A stretch of 64,000 nucleotides of DNA from Dastarcus helophoroides (lineage: Eukaryota; Arthropoda; Insecta; Coleoptera; Bothrideridae), in NCBI GenBank assembly GCA_028583605.1, contig CM053333.1, forward strand, positions 28,995,302-29,059,301. The letters are read 5' to 3'. The position numbers and the translations under genes are program-made. Under the pieces are notes generated by a model that worked only from the letters and a program-made list of their open reading frames with translations, searched no databases and was not told the origin of the DNA. This document shows positions 47,492 through 58,745 of this stretch, piece by piece (position 1 is the first letter of the stretch; every line of letters begins with the position of its first letter).

Positions 47492-47500
47492 TTAATAGAT

Positions 47501-48277
47501 TGGTATCAAAAACCAACATCATCCAACAGATTCATTCACTACAACTCGGATCATTCGCAATCTATAAAATTAAATTTCATTAAACAAATGAAACACAGAA
47601 TACAAACAATTTGTCACACATCTTTAATACAAAAGAATCTATTGAAACTTCAAAGTGAGTTAATTGAGAACTCGTACCCAAAAGGACTAACAAGCAAAAT
47701 CCTATTCAGCCTGGAAAGCAACAACAGACCTCAAGTGCCCCAAAGAAAAACACAGCAGAACAGCACAGAAATAACACCAACATCAGTTTCCATAACTCAA
47801 ATAACAGGACTCACGAATAACATAATCCAAGCTCTAAAAAATGAAAACATCAAGATAACAACCAAAAGCAGTTACAAAATTGGAAATTTACACACAAAAC
47901 TCAAAGACAAAATACCAACACAACTACAATCAAATGTCATCTACTCGATAGAGTGTAATTGTAGACAAGTATACATAGGACAAACTTCACAACTTCTAAA
48001 GAGCAAATTAGCATGCCACAGAAGTGACATTGCAAAACAGGTGAACAGGTGTGCTCTAGCTATCCATACTAATGAAAATAACCATGCAGTAAATTGGGAC
48101 TCAGTTCAAGTATTAACACAGGAAAACAACTATAAAAAAAGATTATTTATGGAGATGTTTTACATTAATAAACGAGAAGCGAGAATAAATAGGAAAACTG
48201 ACACAGGGAACCTCAGCAACATATACACCTACCTATTGACCTTTCCTTATCTTGACCTGTATGATGGACCATTATAA
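47501..48277 (+). pseudogene. PLE RT thumb and GIY-YIG endonuclease, open but truncated
   Basis: The frame is continuous from WYQKPTSSNRFIHYNSDHSQ at 47501, directly after two stops at the junction, to TAA at 48275-48277. SIKLNFIKQMKHRIQTICH and ENSYPKGLTSKILFS are the conserved PLE region after the RT palm. The GIY-YIG domain follows: VIYSIECNCRQVYIGQTSQL (YIG conserved, GIY replaced by VIY), LKSKLACHRSDI where an arginine is usual, CALAIHTNENNHAVNW, RLFMEMFYINK (catalytic Glu) and TDTGNLSNIYTYLL. The RT palm with its YxDD box is missing, so the piece cannot act alone, but the open nuclease frame implies a recent insertion. Confidence 0.88.
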
Positions 48278-49070
48278 TTCAGGTGAATTAGTCTTGTTTG
48301 ACTTTGTTTTTTTTTCTTGTTGTTTTTTTATATATCTGTACAATTTTGTTGCGTATGGTAGTGCCCTCTTTAATATCATTTTTGAGAGTAATATGATCAA
48401 AAATAAGGTAAATTTGCTAATATGTAATTTTTAAAAAAAATTTTATGTTTTATTTTAAATTCTGTTTTTTATACTTTTACCCTTGTTTAGGAAGTAGTAT
48501 TTTCAATGTATCATCACCCCTTACTTACAGTCAAATCCAAAAACACTCTGTAAACCAACTCACAATTAACAAATTTTGGAGATAACACAAATTGTGAAAT
48601 TGCACAATTAATTTCAAACAACCACTATCACACCAAAATACAAATGCGAGTTGGTAACTTACAACATCCAACCATTGCAACCCTGATTGTCAAATTCATA
48701 ACCAAAGAAAAGTAACATCAAAAAAGGTCCAAATTTCACAAACAATAAAAACCAAGGAATAACGAACCATCCTATTCCCAAAAAGGACCTAAATGTTGGT
48801 TAAATTAGAATAGTAATAAGATAATTGCATGTATCAAAGTAAACACATGTAGGTAAAACAAATTTTAATGTAACTTCTAACAATTTGAAAAAACACATGT
48901 AAAAATTTGTAGAATGGACAATGTAATGACAGGAATGGTTATCCTTCATTTAAAAAAACCAAATGTAATGTAATATATAGTAGGATGTATACCACTTCAC
49001 AAAGGTCAAATCTCAAATCTGTAAGTAAAATCTAAGTAGGAATCAATTGTTGCTTAATAAGTATACCATT

Positions 49071-49130
49071 GTAGAATCCCTGATGATGAAGCAAAAATAA
49101 AGCTTCGAAAGCTTGAAAATAGATAAAGAG
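49071..49130 (+). ncRNA. Hammerhead ribozyme in PLE 3' tail
   Basis: CTGATGA (49080-49086), bulged T, helix II GAAGC/GCTTC, GAAA and AGCTT are as in the 13750-13803 copy. Helix I is weakened: GAATCC faces GAAAATAG, where the other copy has GGAAATAG. It lies about 60 bases before the element end. Confidence 0.6.
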
Positions 49131-49184
49131 TATTCTTTACCTGTACCTCTACTGATCGACTTACCCTAAAACAAAATTAATTAA

Positions 49185-49205
49185 TTATATATATATATAT
49201 ATATA
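49185..49205. repeat. (TA)n microsatellite at PLE 3' end
   Basis: Directly continues from the PLE terminal AATTAATTA. Confidence 0.93.
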
Positions 49206-52200
49206 TTATTTATAATCAAACTTTTAGGGAAACCAAAAAATGGACGCAGAGTTTTTAGAGAACAGGTCTTCAAACAAAACGAAAAATAAAACTTTCAATT
49301 ACAATCTAAATCTAAATGCTAGAAATAATTAAAGATGTATACTTGAAATAATGAAATGAAAATAAAATAATTAAAATCCGTAACTTGTTGACATAAAAAC
49401 ATAAAAATTGAAATATCAGTACTACGGAAATAATTTTATTTTTAAACATAAACTTTTGGCGAGACAAATAAAAATATGTAGTGTCCATGTTGAAAAAAAA
49501 AGGAAAAAAAATCGATAAAATCAATCAAACAGTAAAACAAATCACTTTCTTAATTCATCAAAATTAAAATCCAAAGTTTGGAAAGTTTTAGATGAAATAA
49601 TTTCCAAAAAATAATTGAACTGTTGGAAAGTAGAGAAAAAAGCATTATTAACCAAAAAGAACTGAATTAGTTTCTAGTTGACATTGCGCGGAATTCTTCA
49701 ATATTCGTAACTATTAACCTCTATTGACGATAAATACAACAAGAGAAACCAGGTCCCGTCATAGCAAATATTTATAGAAACATTCTGGAATTTTAATATC
49801 TCGTATTGTATTTATCGTTAATAGAGTTTAATAGCTATGAGTTTATAAGTTAGTTATTAGTTCTTGGGATCAGCACGGTTTCAAGTAAATAAAGCGAATC
49901 GCCCAGATTTTGGGACTCTCAAAGGCAAAGTGCCACTTAATTATTCGAATAATTTTTGCATACGCGATTGCAATTCTTAGATGTACAACATTTTTGTCGC
50001 CGCTCTACTTTATTTATCTGTGTCTTGCACGACTAAAACAATTAAATCACAATTTGTCATCTACGCTTATTTTGTTTTTCTCTCCTTTTTGCTTCACGCA
50101 AGATTTCGTTTTACTGAACCAGTATTTGGTTTTTAAAATTTCATCATTAGTTTTTTTTAAAGCAAACAATTTTATAAGAACAAACATGTAAGCTGACCTG
50201 CTTAAAAATAAAATAAACAGAAAAAATAAAAAAAAAGGACGATTTGTGGAGGAGGGTATAAACAAATGTGTTTTTTTCAGGGAAATGGTCATTTTCTCCA
50301 ATAAAAAAATTTGAGCTTGTGTTTTTTACAACTAAACTTAAAGTACGAGCGCCTAAAGTAGTATGAGAACCATGATCTCTTATCGAGTTGGAATCTTTAA
50401 ACTATTCCACTTCTAATTTTGTATACATGAGTCTTAAAACTAGTTCTTGATAAAATGTTTGAACGTTTTTTTACACAAATATCTTTTATTTTGCTTCAAA
50501 GTGAGAAATTTAAGTGGCAGTTAGTGTTATGATTCTGTTATCTATACTTGAATATTTACCTTTTCTGCAAAATTCTTTAATTCAGCTAACAAATTTTGGT
50601 AAAACTGAAGGGGTTTTTTCAACTGCCCTATATTTTTAATAATTTATAATTAATTAATTGTAATTATTTTTAATTAAGAAACTTAAAAGTAATAAACGAA
50701 AACAAATAAACCCCATATCAGATGGTTGCGACACGAAAGGAAGGAGCGTAATTTTAAAGCAAGGCGAGTAATCGCTTAATTGTTTCAAGTATGTCAATAA
50801 ATTAATGACCTATCTTAGCAGAATTGAAAGAGGTATTTGCATGGATTGAGACAGAAATGTAATAAAAAGTTGGAGAATGGCATAGGCTTTAAAGAGCAAA
50901 CGTAATGAATTTAGTTTTGTTATATATAAATTTTAATACTCAAGACAACCGACACGAAAATTCGCAGCAAATATTACAGCAGTAATTCAGTAATATATTA
51001 TGCTACGGGTGAAATTAATCGTTCGAACATGCAATTTCCTTAAATCATGAATGCAAAGAGTATAAAGCTGACAGAAATGCAGCTAGGAGCGCCAAAATAA
51101 AGCTTACGAATATATAAATCCTGAAACCTAATGCGCCACTAATTTCCCAGTTCCCCGCCAGTGTGCGGTGTTGTCAATTATAGACCTACGTCGATGTGTT
51201 ACGCCTCGCAGGACACGGCACCATACGAGCTTCGAATTAATGTGAGTCCAACCGTTACAATCAGGGCCAACACTGCTGATAGCCCTTAGCAAAACCCATC
51301 AACACATTCTTTAAAAGTGCACTAAATGTCTCAAAGGAAACAGTTGCACCGGAATGCACCGATACAATATTTCTCTGGATGCGCCGGTCTATGTTGAACT
51401 ATTTTAAAGTCGATATTACTTCTAAACTAATTAGAGTAGAACTAAAGAAATAATTAAGTTGTAATCAAAACAGTCACGCTGAAAGTTTTAAGTAGATTAG
51501 CTTTAATATCATGACAAACTTAACACAAAGGAATAATTGATCTGGTCGAAACTTTAATAAGTGCACCTAATCCCAAATAGATTGATTATTTGCCACGGGG
51601 TACAAAAAAAGTCTGCTATAATAAAGAGATACGACTTTTCCATTGACATATTTTCTGAAGTTTGATTAAATATACTCTTGCACAGTCGACTTCGTTATAA
51701 AAGCTTAAAAACTTTCCAATCTGCTTTTTTCTGCACATCTCTGTTTATCAACTTTTAATCTACAGATAATTATTTATATGCTGGTGAAAGTTACGTAATG
51801 CAACTTTTTTAAAAGTCAAACCATAACTGCATTCAATTTCAAAAGTTGAATGCGCGAAATATAGAGGCTTAACATAAATAATTATCCTGGGGATTTTGCC
51901 AGACGCTACTTCAAAGAAATCCAATTTATTTTTTCATTAAAACTAAAAAGAAGGCCGAAACACAAACCAATTTTCATCAATTCAAATTAGAGATGGCATT
52001 GTTGGGCAAAAATACATTTTACGCAACTTGCTCAATTAGACCTTTAAACATATTTCTTAACCTTAATTAAATGTATGTAACAGGAAAATTTCATCACAGC
52101 CCAAAAGTAAAAGCATTAAGATTTTTTATGCTCTTTAGCTAGTATATGGATGAAATATCTAATGAAATAGTTTTAATGATTTTGGAAACGCTGAGACAAG

Positions 52201-52320
52201 GTATTTGTTATGCTATATTGCTATATCTGAGGACTTTTATGTAAAATATAACAGAATGGAATTGCAATATGTAATAGTTTATTCTTCATGGTAGACCCTT
52301 ATTGACCGGAAATATTATGT
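49206..52320. other. Gene-free stretch
   Basis: About 3.1 kb of AT-rich sequence. Open frames such as 49910-50191 have no recognisable domain. I see no transposon ends or RNA genes. Confidence 0.5.
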
Positions 52321-52464
52321 TTTTTTTCAATTTATTTAACATTTCTTCGGCCCAGTTTGGAAATATTTAAATTTTTATGGTTTGTTTAGAAAATTGTCAA
52401 CAAACCATAAAAATTTAAATATTTCCAAACTGGGCCGAAGAAATGTTAAATAAATTGAAAAAAA
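52321..52464. repeat. Perfect 66-bp inverted repeat (hairpin)
   Basis: Arms 52321-52386 and 52399-52464 are exact reverse complements with a 12-base loop. The arm sequence (ATTTAACATTTC, GGCCCAGTTTGGAAATATTT) matches the ends of the element at 18738-19250, so it looks like a fold-back derivative with the interior lost. Left of it, CATGGTAGACCCTTATTGAC is the inverted form of a sequence flanking the other copies. Confidence 0.92.
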
Positions 52465-53744
52465 CAAAAAAAATGTAATAGTTTATTCTTCTTCCTTTTT
52501 TTTTTCGATGAGATTTTCAGTCTCCACTATAAATTCTTTAAATAACTAAAATCTATTAAATGGAGGCAGGATACAAAACTAATATCAAATTTAAAAATTT
52601 TCCAAACACAACATGACACCAACATAAAAGAAGAGTTTATATAAGACCTATATTTCGTTTATTAAATTGTGAGACGATTTACTTCCCCTACTTTTTTGTA
52701 GGTGCATACAATTATCACAGCCTCAATTCCCATTTTCCTAGGAATACATTTTGAAGATATTTTACTTTTGCCAACAATTTTATGAATATTAAATTTTGTA
52801 ATAATTTATCTTTTATTTTACAAAAAAACTACACCATGTGTATATGCCCCTTTATGTAGTTTTTAACAGGTAACATATACACAAATAAAACCAAAATTGA
52901 ATTAGATGCGACGAGAGAGAGGTTTAAATGACGGTAAAAATGTACAATTAACTACCATTCTCTTATTCACTGAGAATAGTTTAGAAAATTATTATTTTTG
53001 TCATCTAATAAAGGCAACGGTTTTGGTAATTTGCCTTTTGATCAAATATATTTTATTCGGTACTTTCCCGATTTGGTTTCAGACTTGTAATTTAATAAAA
53101 CTCTTATCCTGTTTATGCTTCTAAAGGTCTAAAATTGGCTTTAATACTATCGGGCTTATTTCGGGATGAATCATTGCGCTTGTTATCTCTACAGGAGTAA
53201 CGTAACTGAATAACCTTTGCAAATTTTAAAAGTTTCTTGGTTTTTAAATTTCTTAAACCTAATTTGAATGATTATCTTTATTATAATTTGCTTTTGAAGT
53301 GTAGTTTATCAAAGGTCAAGCGTTTTCCTTTGTAGAAGATAATGCGTTTCGTAAGGTAGATGGACTATTTAAAACGTTATCAGAAATGATCCTGACTTCG
53401 TAGCATGGGAGTTGCGGTCTTGGGATTTGTGATCAAGAAGATTTTTGATGACATGCGGTTGGGCTTGCAGTCACTTTTATTTTGGCGATGGGACTTGCGG
53501 TCAAAGTCATTATACATGCGGGTATAATGATATAAAGCTATTTAACCTCCAATAGATAATTATGTGTAAAGCAAAGGAAAGAGTTGGGAAGAAGATGCAG
53601 CGATTACTAAAATATACAGAGAAGAAATGGAGACAGTTATAAACAAGGCTCGGATTCATATGCACAAGAAATGATCAAAATATGCCCACACCTGAAATCC
53701 CCATTATATGCAGATATAATTCATAAAAAAATGCACGAATATGT
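52465..53744. other. Gene-free stretch with weak G-rich motif
   Basis: Between 53405 and 53500 a GGG(A/C)(G/C)TTGC(G/A)GTC motif occurs three times at uneven spacing, possibly a decayed minisatellite. No gene supported. Confidence 0.45.
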
Positions 53745-53747
53745 GCA

Positions 53748-53808
<61 letters not shown>

Positions 53809-54118
53809 CATCTCGCTATCTATCGGTCAGTCATCTTACATATAACCCGGAATTAACTCATCTACCAGAAGGAGTGCATATATATTAAATTTTAATGCGT
53901 ATACTGGATTATTATGGTACTCTTAATAGGAATCCCACAAAAAATTAAGCAAATTTTTTTTGAAATTTGATCGAAGCTGATATCTCTATATCTTCCGACG
54001 AAAACGGCATCTTTCGGTCATCTGGAGTATATTCTTCAGTTAAAGTAGCAGCTTTCGGTCATCCTGTATATTTTGGCGAGATCTATATTGCAGTGGATCA
54101 GTCATCCGGCTTTGTTGC
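53748..54118. mobile_element. GGTCATC-family element, second copy
   Basis: A (TA)n run (53748-53805) followed by TTTGCATCTCGCTATCTATC, ACATATAACCCGGAATTAAC, and the GGTCATC blocks ending GTCATCCGGCT matches 45627-45982. The reading frame SSGVYSSVKVAAFGHPVY is kept in both copies. Confidence 0.75.
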
Positions 54119-54221
54119 CAATTTTAAGTTGAAGCTATTGCCAGGTGCACGCGTGTTGAAGTGGGGGACGGGGAAGCCGTGATTCATTTATCCCATACAA
54201 ACTCGCGGACCGCATTACTTT

Positions 54222-54425
54222 CGCGTTGCGGTCTATTTCTTAGGCATCGGCATGTTTTGAAAACGCTAATTGTTCCGTATTTGCGTGCGTATAAACTCTC
54301 CGCGCACTTGCATCGCACTATTTTTGCGTCGCGTTTATTTTTTAGGCATCGGTATGTTTTGAAATCGTTTATTGTCCGTTATTTGCATGCATGAAAACTC
54401 TCCGGTTACTCGGTTACTAACGTAT
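54222..54425. repeat. Tandem duplication, 102-bp unit
   Basis: TTAGGCATCGG(C/T)ATGTTTTGAAA and AAAACTCTCCG-like blocks recur at 102-base spacing. It is GC-richer than its surroundings. Confidence 0.75.
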
Positions 54426-55602
54426 TTATTTACCTTAATTTGGACGAATGGAATGAATTATTTATTGGTTTTTCAATATTAGTTGAATACTGTACATGCA
54501 AAATTTGATCTGAATTTTGAAAACATCCAAACGTTTAATTTCTAAGGATATTGAATCTGATTAGGATGAATTTCTATTCCCGTCTTTAAGTAAAACGATA
54601 GTTATAACGGTCAGTGATTCCGAAATTAGTAATCCTAACATAAAATAATTATAAAAATTAATGTAATGTAGAAGAAAAATTTGGATTTCTCGCAAAATGT
54701 TTTTAGAGTGGTTAATAAATTGAGCACTTTTTCCTAAATTTTTGTTTTTTATTTTAGTCCAGTACATGCAATTGATATTTCAAATGAAAATAATAAATAA
54801 ACATGTTTTACAATTTGTAAAAGCAAATTATAAAAACTCCCAGCGTTGGCAGATTAATTTGTGGACAGTAGTTGATAACATTATGTTTATACTTTTTTAG
54901 GTTTTTTAGCACATTGTTATGTTCCACATACAATGTGCAATACGTTAATACACTAGAATAAAGCAGGAGAAATTTGTTGTAAAAAAGTTATTTCCTTTGT
55001 TTTTCATTTATAACAAAAAAGGGCAGTGAAAAAATTATGATCATTAGAAAATTGATAGTTTAAACCTTTATATGTAAATAACTTATTAATATTCGCTGTT
55101 CTATGAATTTACCCTTCATGGTTTTTTCATATGAATTTTCGGTGTTACAAGGGACTTGAATAAAATTTTACCAAGACAACATTATGCACAGCAATTTTTC
55201 CATTCAGTTTTTAAATATAATTTACTAATAAAAAAAGTTAGATTTTTAACTTTGCAATTTGCAATTTGGAATCGATTTGGAAAAAGATTAGATAATCAAA
55301 TTTGATCTTTTTTGAAAATGTAACTTTCGAGGATAAGTTTGAAATTAAATAAAAAGCAAGTTTCGAGATGATTGAAATTGCGAAAAAAAGCAAAATCAAA
55401 GCTTCTATAAATGTAAAAGTTTTATATAAAAGCAATATATCTCAAAATTCAAAGATTAAAGAAAAAGGTATAAATTTGAAATCAAAATTAAGAAAAAAAT
55501 TCTAATCAAAATGCAGAGGAAATTATAATATTTTGAAGAAACCGCATTTCAGAGATTTTTTGCAAATAAAAATTGTCAACTTACTAAAGAATACAGCAAA
55601 AA
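54426..55602. other. No recognisable gene
   Basis: AT-rich sequence without supported features. Confidence 0.5.
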
Positions 55603-55972
55603 GCCCTCTAGAAGCTCAAATATGAAACATCCATATTTAAATTAATGGAAAAAGCAGTAAATGATGCAGTGAGTAGATTTTTTTTTCAATATTTAACTGT
55701 ATTCTAATAGATGACAGTCGTAGAATAATGTTAGTTATATTTTTATGTTGGACATTTAAATGCAGCCAAAAATTCAAACATATTCGCCGCCCTCTAGATG
55801 CTAAAATATAAAATATTGAATTAACGGAAAAAGCAGTAAAAGATGCCTTAAATAGATTTATTTTTTAATGTTTAGCTATATTTTAAAAGATGACATTACC
55901 ATGTTTTAAACATATTTAAATGTAGTCAAAAATGCAAATGTATTCACTAAATTTAAATTTGGCGCCATTAGC
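55603..55972. repeat. Tandem duplication, 186-bp unit
   Basis: GCCCTCTAGA starts both units (55603 and 55789). AATGGAAAAAGCAGTAAA/AACGGAAAAAGCAGTAAA, AGATGACA, and GCAGCCAAAAATTCAAA/GTAGTCAAAAATGCAAA follow at the same offsets. Confidence 0.8.
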
Positions 55973-56554
55973 AGGAGAGACGAACTTCGCGCATTAACCA
56001 TTTTTCCGATATGTTGCAATGCGAAAATGATTCTTATTGCCGCTATTCCTAAGGGTAATCCGTAGCTGTAATTGGAGTCAATATAAATACCATAAAAGTA
56101 CAAAACTGTGTACATTGAAGACATTTAAAAGAGAGATTTAGAAGTGTTTAGAAAATTTGTTTACCTAGGAGATTTAAAAGAGTTTTATTTTAAAAAAAGC
56201 TACTGAATTGCCCATTTTAAACTATGTAACTTGAACCCTATAAAACCGATTTTGTTTAGTTTTATTAATATTCACCAAGCAGCCTTTGATAATAGAAATT
56301 ATAAACACAGCGACTACTTATAAATAAATTCATTAGTTCATAAAAATATTCGGTAGTATTGTACACGGCTTATTTGCATGTTTCTGTGGAGGCGGTACAT
56401 TTTAATGAATCAATAATTATAATTTATTTATTATTTAAATTTCCCTCCAATTAGTTGTTAGTTATGTCAGCGTCATTGCATATGGAAAGCGCCAAATACC
56501 GCGACGCATTCCAAAAGATTATTGGTTGCAATCCATCACATGATCTGTTGGATT

Positions 56555-56660
56555 TCTATTGGGTGAATAAATATCGTGGATGTTCTTGGTCTCTGGATGA
56601 TCTATCTACTGTAACTTCTAACTTGCATTATACGGAGGATTACCTATCCTGCCTAAAATA
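56555..56660 (+). repeat. GATGATCTAT repeat, copy 1
   Basis: GATGATCTATCTACTGTAAC then TTCTAACTTGCATTATACGG, and ATTACCTATCCTGCCTAAAA, nearly identical to 57735-57805. Both give YTEDYLSCLK in an open frame. Confidence 0.75.
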
Positions 56661-57659
56661 GTTGTTAAAAATAGTCCACATTTAACTTCAGCTTTTGCAA
56701 TTGTTTATGTGCAGATTTAAAACTTTTTCTACAAGATATTCTGCATTAAATGGGCCCTCGCCCATATTTTTATTTGCTATTGCAAGTATCACGTTCCTAA
56801 ACTTGATCACTAGACTTTATTACTATAGCAGAAAGTTTTGCAAAGTTAATGTAAGACGCAAATTTCATGTTTTAAAATACGCGCGCTTGTCATCTTATGT
56901 GTCTAACCAATAGAAATTCGCAAACAACCTGACAAATTCTGACCAATAACTTTTTGAAATGCGTGGGGGCATTTGACGCTTCATTTAAATATTTTTTCCT
57001 GTACATTCATTACCAACAATTTGTGAACAATACTTCGTATTATTTACTGTCTCTTATTTAATTCAACATTAGCCAAATTTCCAATTTTCTGTTAATTACT
57101 ATTGATTGTGATTGTTCAATATTGATAATATTGATCAATCAAATTGATAACCAAGGACCAGTCCGTTTCACCAAGATTCTTATGATGAAAAGCTTTACTA
57201 AAATATTTAACAACAAGTATACCAGAGCAAGATTATAGGAATTTCATTGAAAAATTTAATAATAATAATAATATAACACGGAAAGTGGAATAATTTATTA
57301 CTCTTATTGGATTTAATACTAATAAGCCTCTTATTAGTAAAGGAAATTTACATTTGATTTGAACGTATGGTGTTCATTTCAACAAGTCTCAGTAAGTGTA
57401 GGATTGCTCAAAACCAGGACAGAACACAAATTCGGTTTTGATTTCCGTCAAAAATTTTGGTCGGTCTCTTTTTATATTACACGGAATGGTAATCCATAAG
57501 TGCGAAAAATTTCGGATAGCAATTCTATATCATACATTGGCCCAAGTTCTCCCTACAAAGTTTATTCGGAAATATACCGCGCTCATTTAAAAGAATTAAA
57601 ATTTTTAGTAAGTTAACCCTAGTAATATAATCAACATCACGGATGTCAGCGTAACATGT

Positions 57660-57965
57660 AACTTGCAATATACTCAGGATTTCTCGGTTAGCAACAGCGA
57701 AGTTTTTAATAAGCTTGCCTCTACTAATAGCATGGATGATCTATTTACTGTAGCTTCTAACTTGCAATATACCGAAGATTACCTATCCTGCCTAAAATAT
57801 TTGATAAAGATGGCCGATATACAACTTCAATGTTGCCGGATACATGGATGATCTATCCAGCGCAGCACCTTCAACTGCAGTATACACAGGATGACCTATT
57901 CTGCTTAATTTGGCGGGAGAATATACGCCGATATACGCCGCGCGACGCCAGCGCAGAAACATGCA
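57660..57965. repeat. GGATGACC-family cluster with second GATGATCTAT copy
   Basis: 57735-57805 repeats the 56555-56660 segment. Downstream, GCCGGAT, GGATGATCTATC, GTATACACAGGATGACC and GAGAATATACGCC are inverted relatives of the blocks in the elements at 45627-45982 and 53748-54118. On the minus strand they read GVYSPAKLSRIGHPVY, similar to GVYSSVKVAAFGHPVY. Confidence 0.6.
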
Positions 57966-58008
57966 GTGACAGACGCTCAAACTAAGATATACGAAAATAC
58001 ATAAAATC

Positions 58009-58172
58009 CGCAGGATAGGTCCTCTCTCTCAAACTTTGTCAGAATGTGTTTCGAGACATTCTGATTCGATTTACACTAAAAACCTTTAGGTCCTCCATAT
58101 ACGGAGGACCTACTGACCTGGAGGACCTATTAAATGTAAATGGCCTTTGAGAGGGAGACCGAACCTGCGCAG
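58009..58172. repeat. Inverted repeat with central AGGTCCTCC hairpin
   Basis: Outer arms GCAGGATAGGTCCTCTCTCT (about 58011) and the complementary GAGAGGGAGACC..CCTGCGC (about 58148) enclose AGGTCCTCC-ATATAC-GGAGGACCT (58090-58113). A small MITE is possible. Confidence 0.55.
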
Positions 58173-58379
58173 GATACAAATATATATATATATGTATATA
58201 TATATAATACAGAAAAAATATTTTTAATTTGAATAATCTGTATTACAAACAGTTGCGTAAAGACTTTATTAACAGACACAAAAATACAACATTGTCACAT
58301 TATGTAAATATTTTTTATTAAAGACACATTATAAATTTCAAATTTATTATGCAACTAAGTGACAAACATTCCTACAATA

Positions 58380-58745
58380 CTGAGATAATACGCCTTGTAT
58401 ATACGAATATATACAAGTTTATTACGATGCAATTGAAATCTAATTTCATTAGAAGCTGATGAAAACTAGATTGCAATTGCAAAGTTCACGTAAATGAGGC
58501 AAAGCTTTAACCGTTTAATTACAGAACATTTAATTGGTCATTTGTCAAAACTAGATGAAAGTAAAGTCACGCCGAGGACGTTTATATCTATGGATGTTGC
58601 GATGCAACCCATGATACAAGCTTTGCCTCATCCACGTGAACTTTGCAATTGCAATCTAGTTTTCATTAGATTCTGATGAAATTAGCTTTCAATTGCATCG
58701 TAATAAACTTGTACTTATTCGTATATACAAGACTTATTATCTCAG
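58380..58745. mobile_element. Long inverted-repeat element (about 366 bp)
   Basis: Left arm from CTGAGATAATA (58380) and right arm to TATTATCTCAG (58745) pair over about 120 bases, through TATATACGAATA, GATGCAATTGAAA and AACTAGATTGCAATTGCAAA to CATGAACTTT-like blocks. The centre holds ACCGTTTAATTACAGAACAT, which recurs at 58977-59015. A MITE or other fold-back element; target duplication not clear. Confidence 0.78.

Larger units (their letters stand above)
47501..49185 (+). mobile_element. Penelope-like element, 5'-truncated, second family
   Basis: An open frame with the RT thumb and GIY-YIG nuclease (47501-48277) is followed by about 900 bases of 3' sequence ending CTACTGATCGACTTACCCTA, AAACAAAATTAATTAA and a TA run. 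The same 3' tail occurs twice in the inverted pair at 13685-14132. TA runs border both sides. Confidence 0.88.

Noticed and set aside
53671..53856. ORF with an IYIYIY run, and similar frames at 21382-21497
   Set aside because: These are (TA)n microsatellites read as protein.
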